From Marinomonas hwangdonensis (GTDB lineage Bacteria > Pseudomonadota > Gammaproteobacteria > Pseudomonadales > Marinomonadaceae), in the NCBI RefSeq assembly GCF_003721245.1, contig NZ_RIZG01000001.1, positions 558,001 to 622,000 of the forward strand: a DNA stretch of 64,000 nt, in the 5' to 3' direction. Position 1 is the first letter of the stretch; every line of letters begins with the position of its first letter. Below, in pieces: positions 63,983 to 64,000 of the stretch. The translations under genes and the position numbers were made by a program. Under the pieces are notes generated by a model. The model made no database searches, was not told the origin of the DNA, and saw only the letters and a program-made list of their open reading frames with translations.

Positions 63983-64000
63983 ATGAATTTAGATAAGTCG
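63983..64000 (+). CDS. Start of an unidentified gene, cut by window edge
   Basis: An ATG at 63983 preceded by AGGCAGG opens a frame (MNLDKS) that runs off the right end. Six codons are too few for identification. Confidence 0.35.

Overview
The window reads as a chromosomal segment of a marine gammaproteobacterium of moderate GC. Gene content and protein style (cpxRA with divergent cpxP, fused keto-acid dehydrogenase E1, complete paa, fad and iol pathways, TRAP transport, dCache chemoreceptor) suggest the Oceanospirillaceae, with Marinomonas as a good guess. The taxonomic call is inference; no rRNA or tRNA gene is present to anchor it. Most of the window is catabolic. I see no phage, integrase, insertion sequence, CRISPR array or tRNA.

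Layout. (1) 1-3400: an envelope-stress module, cpxP divergent from cpxRA, with a textbook CpxR box between them. (2) 3400-8850: a small unknown protein, a methyltransferase, and an Lrp-type regulator divergent from a two-gene 2-oxoacid dehydrogenase (fused E1 alpha-beta, then lipoyl E2). (3) 8870-23150: a complete phenylacetyl-CoA pathway, paaY-paaX on the minus strand and paaFGHIJ, paaK, paaABCDE, paaZ on the plus strand. Related inverted repeats before paaF and paaA are candidate PaaX operators. (4) 23230-26190: a three-part TRAP transporter following paaZ. (5) 26330-30530: a purine permease, a TraB/GumN protein, an RNA methyltransferase and a CobW-type GTPase with a long His-Asp tract. (6) 30700-41640: a full fatty-acid beta-oxidation set (acyl-CoA dehydrogenase, SCP2 protein, fadD, DUF2889 protein, enoyl-CoA hydratase, etfBA, fadBA). 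(7) 41800-46510: a 2-hydroxyacid dehydrogenase, a CodA-type deaminase and katG. (8) 46750-48660: a chemoreceptor broken by three separate lesions. (9) 48750-62670: an inositol regulon with RpiR regulator, ABC importer and iolC(-DUF2090)-iolD-iolE-iolA-iolB-iolG plus a second Gfo/Idh dehydrogenase. (10) 62750-64000: fadM, an isochorismatase-like hydrolase and the first codons of another gene.

How it fits together. Phenylacetate, fatty acids and inositol are all broken down to acetyl-CoA, with succinyl-CoA from the paa route and a second acetyl-CoA (or propionyl-CoA) from malonate or methylmalonate semialdehyde at the end of the iol route. EtfAB accepts electrons from the acyl-CoA dehydrogenase. 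The oxoacid dehydrogenase beside paa could feed branched-chain or aryl acyl-CoA into the same pool.

The least ordinary observations are the triply broken chemoreceptor, a CodA homologue with Ser at the position of E. coli Asp314, the candidate PaaX operators, the DUF2889 and SCP2 genes inside the beta-oxidation cluster, a hexanucleotide repeat encoding a metal-binding tract, and a structured region upstream of the purine permease. I did not find a clearly new multi-gene system.
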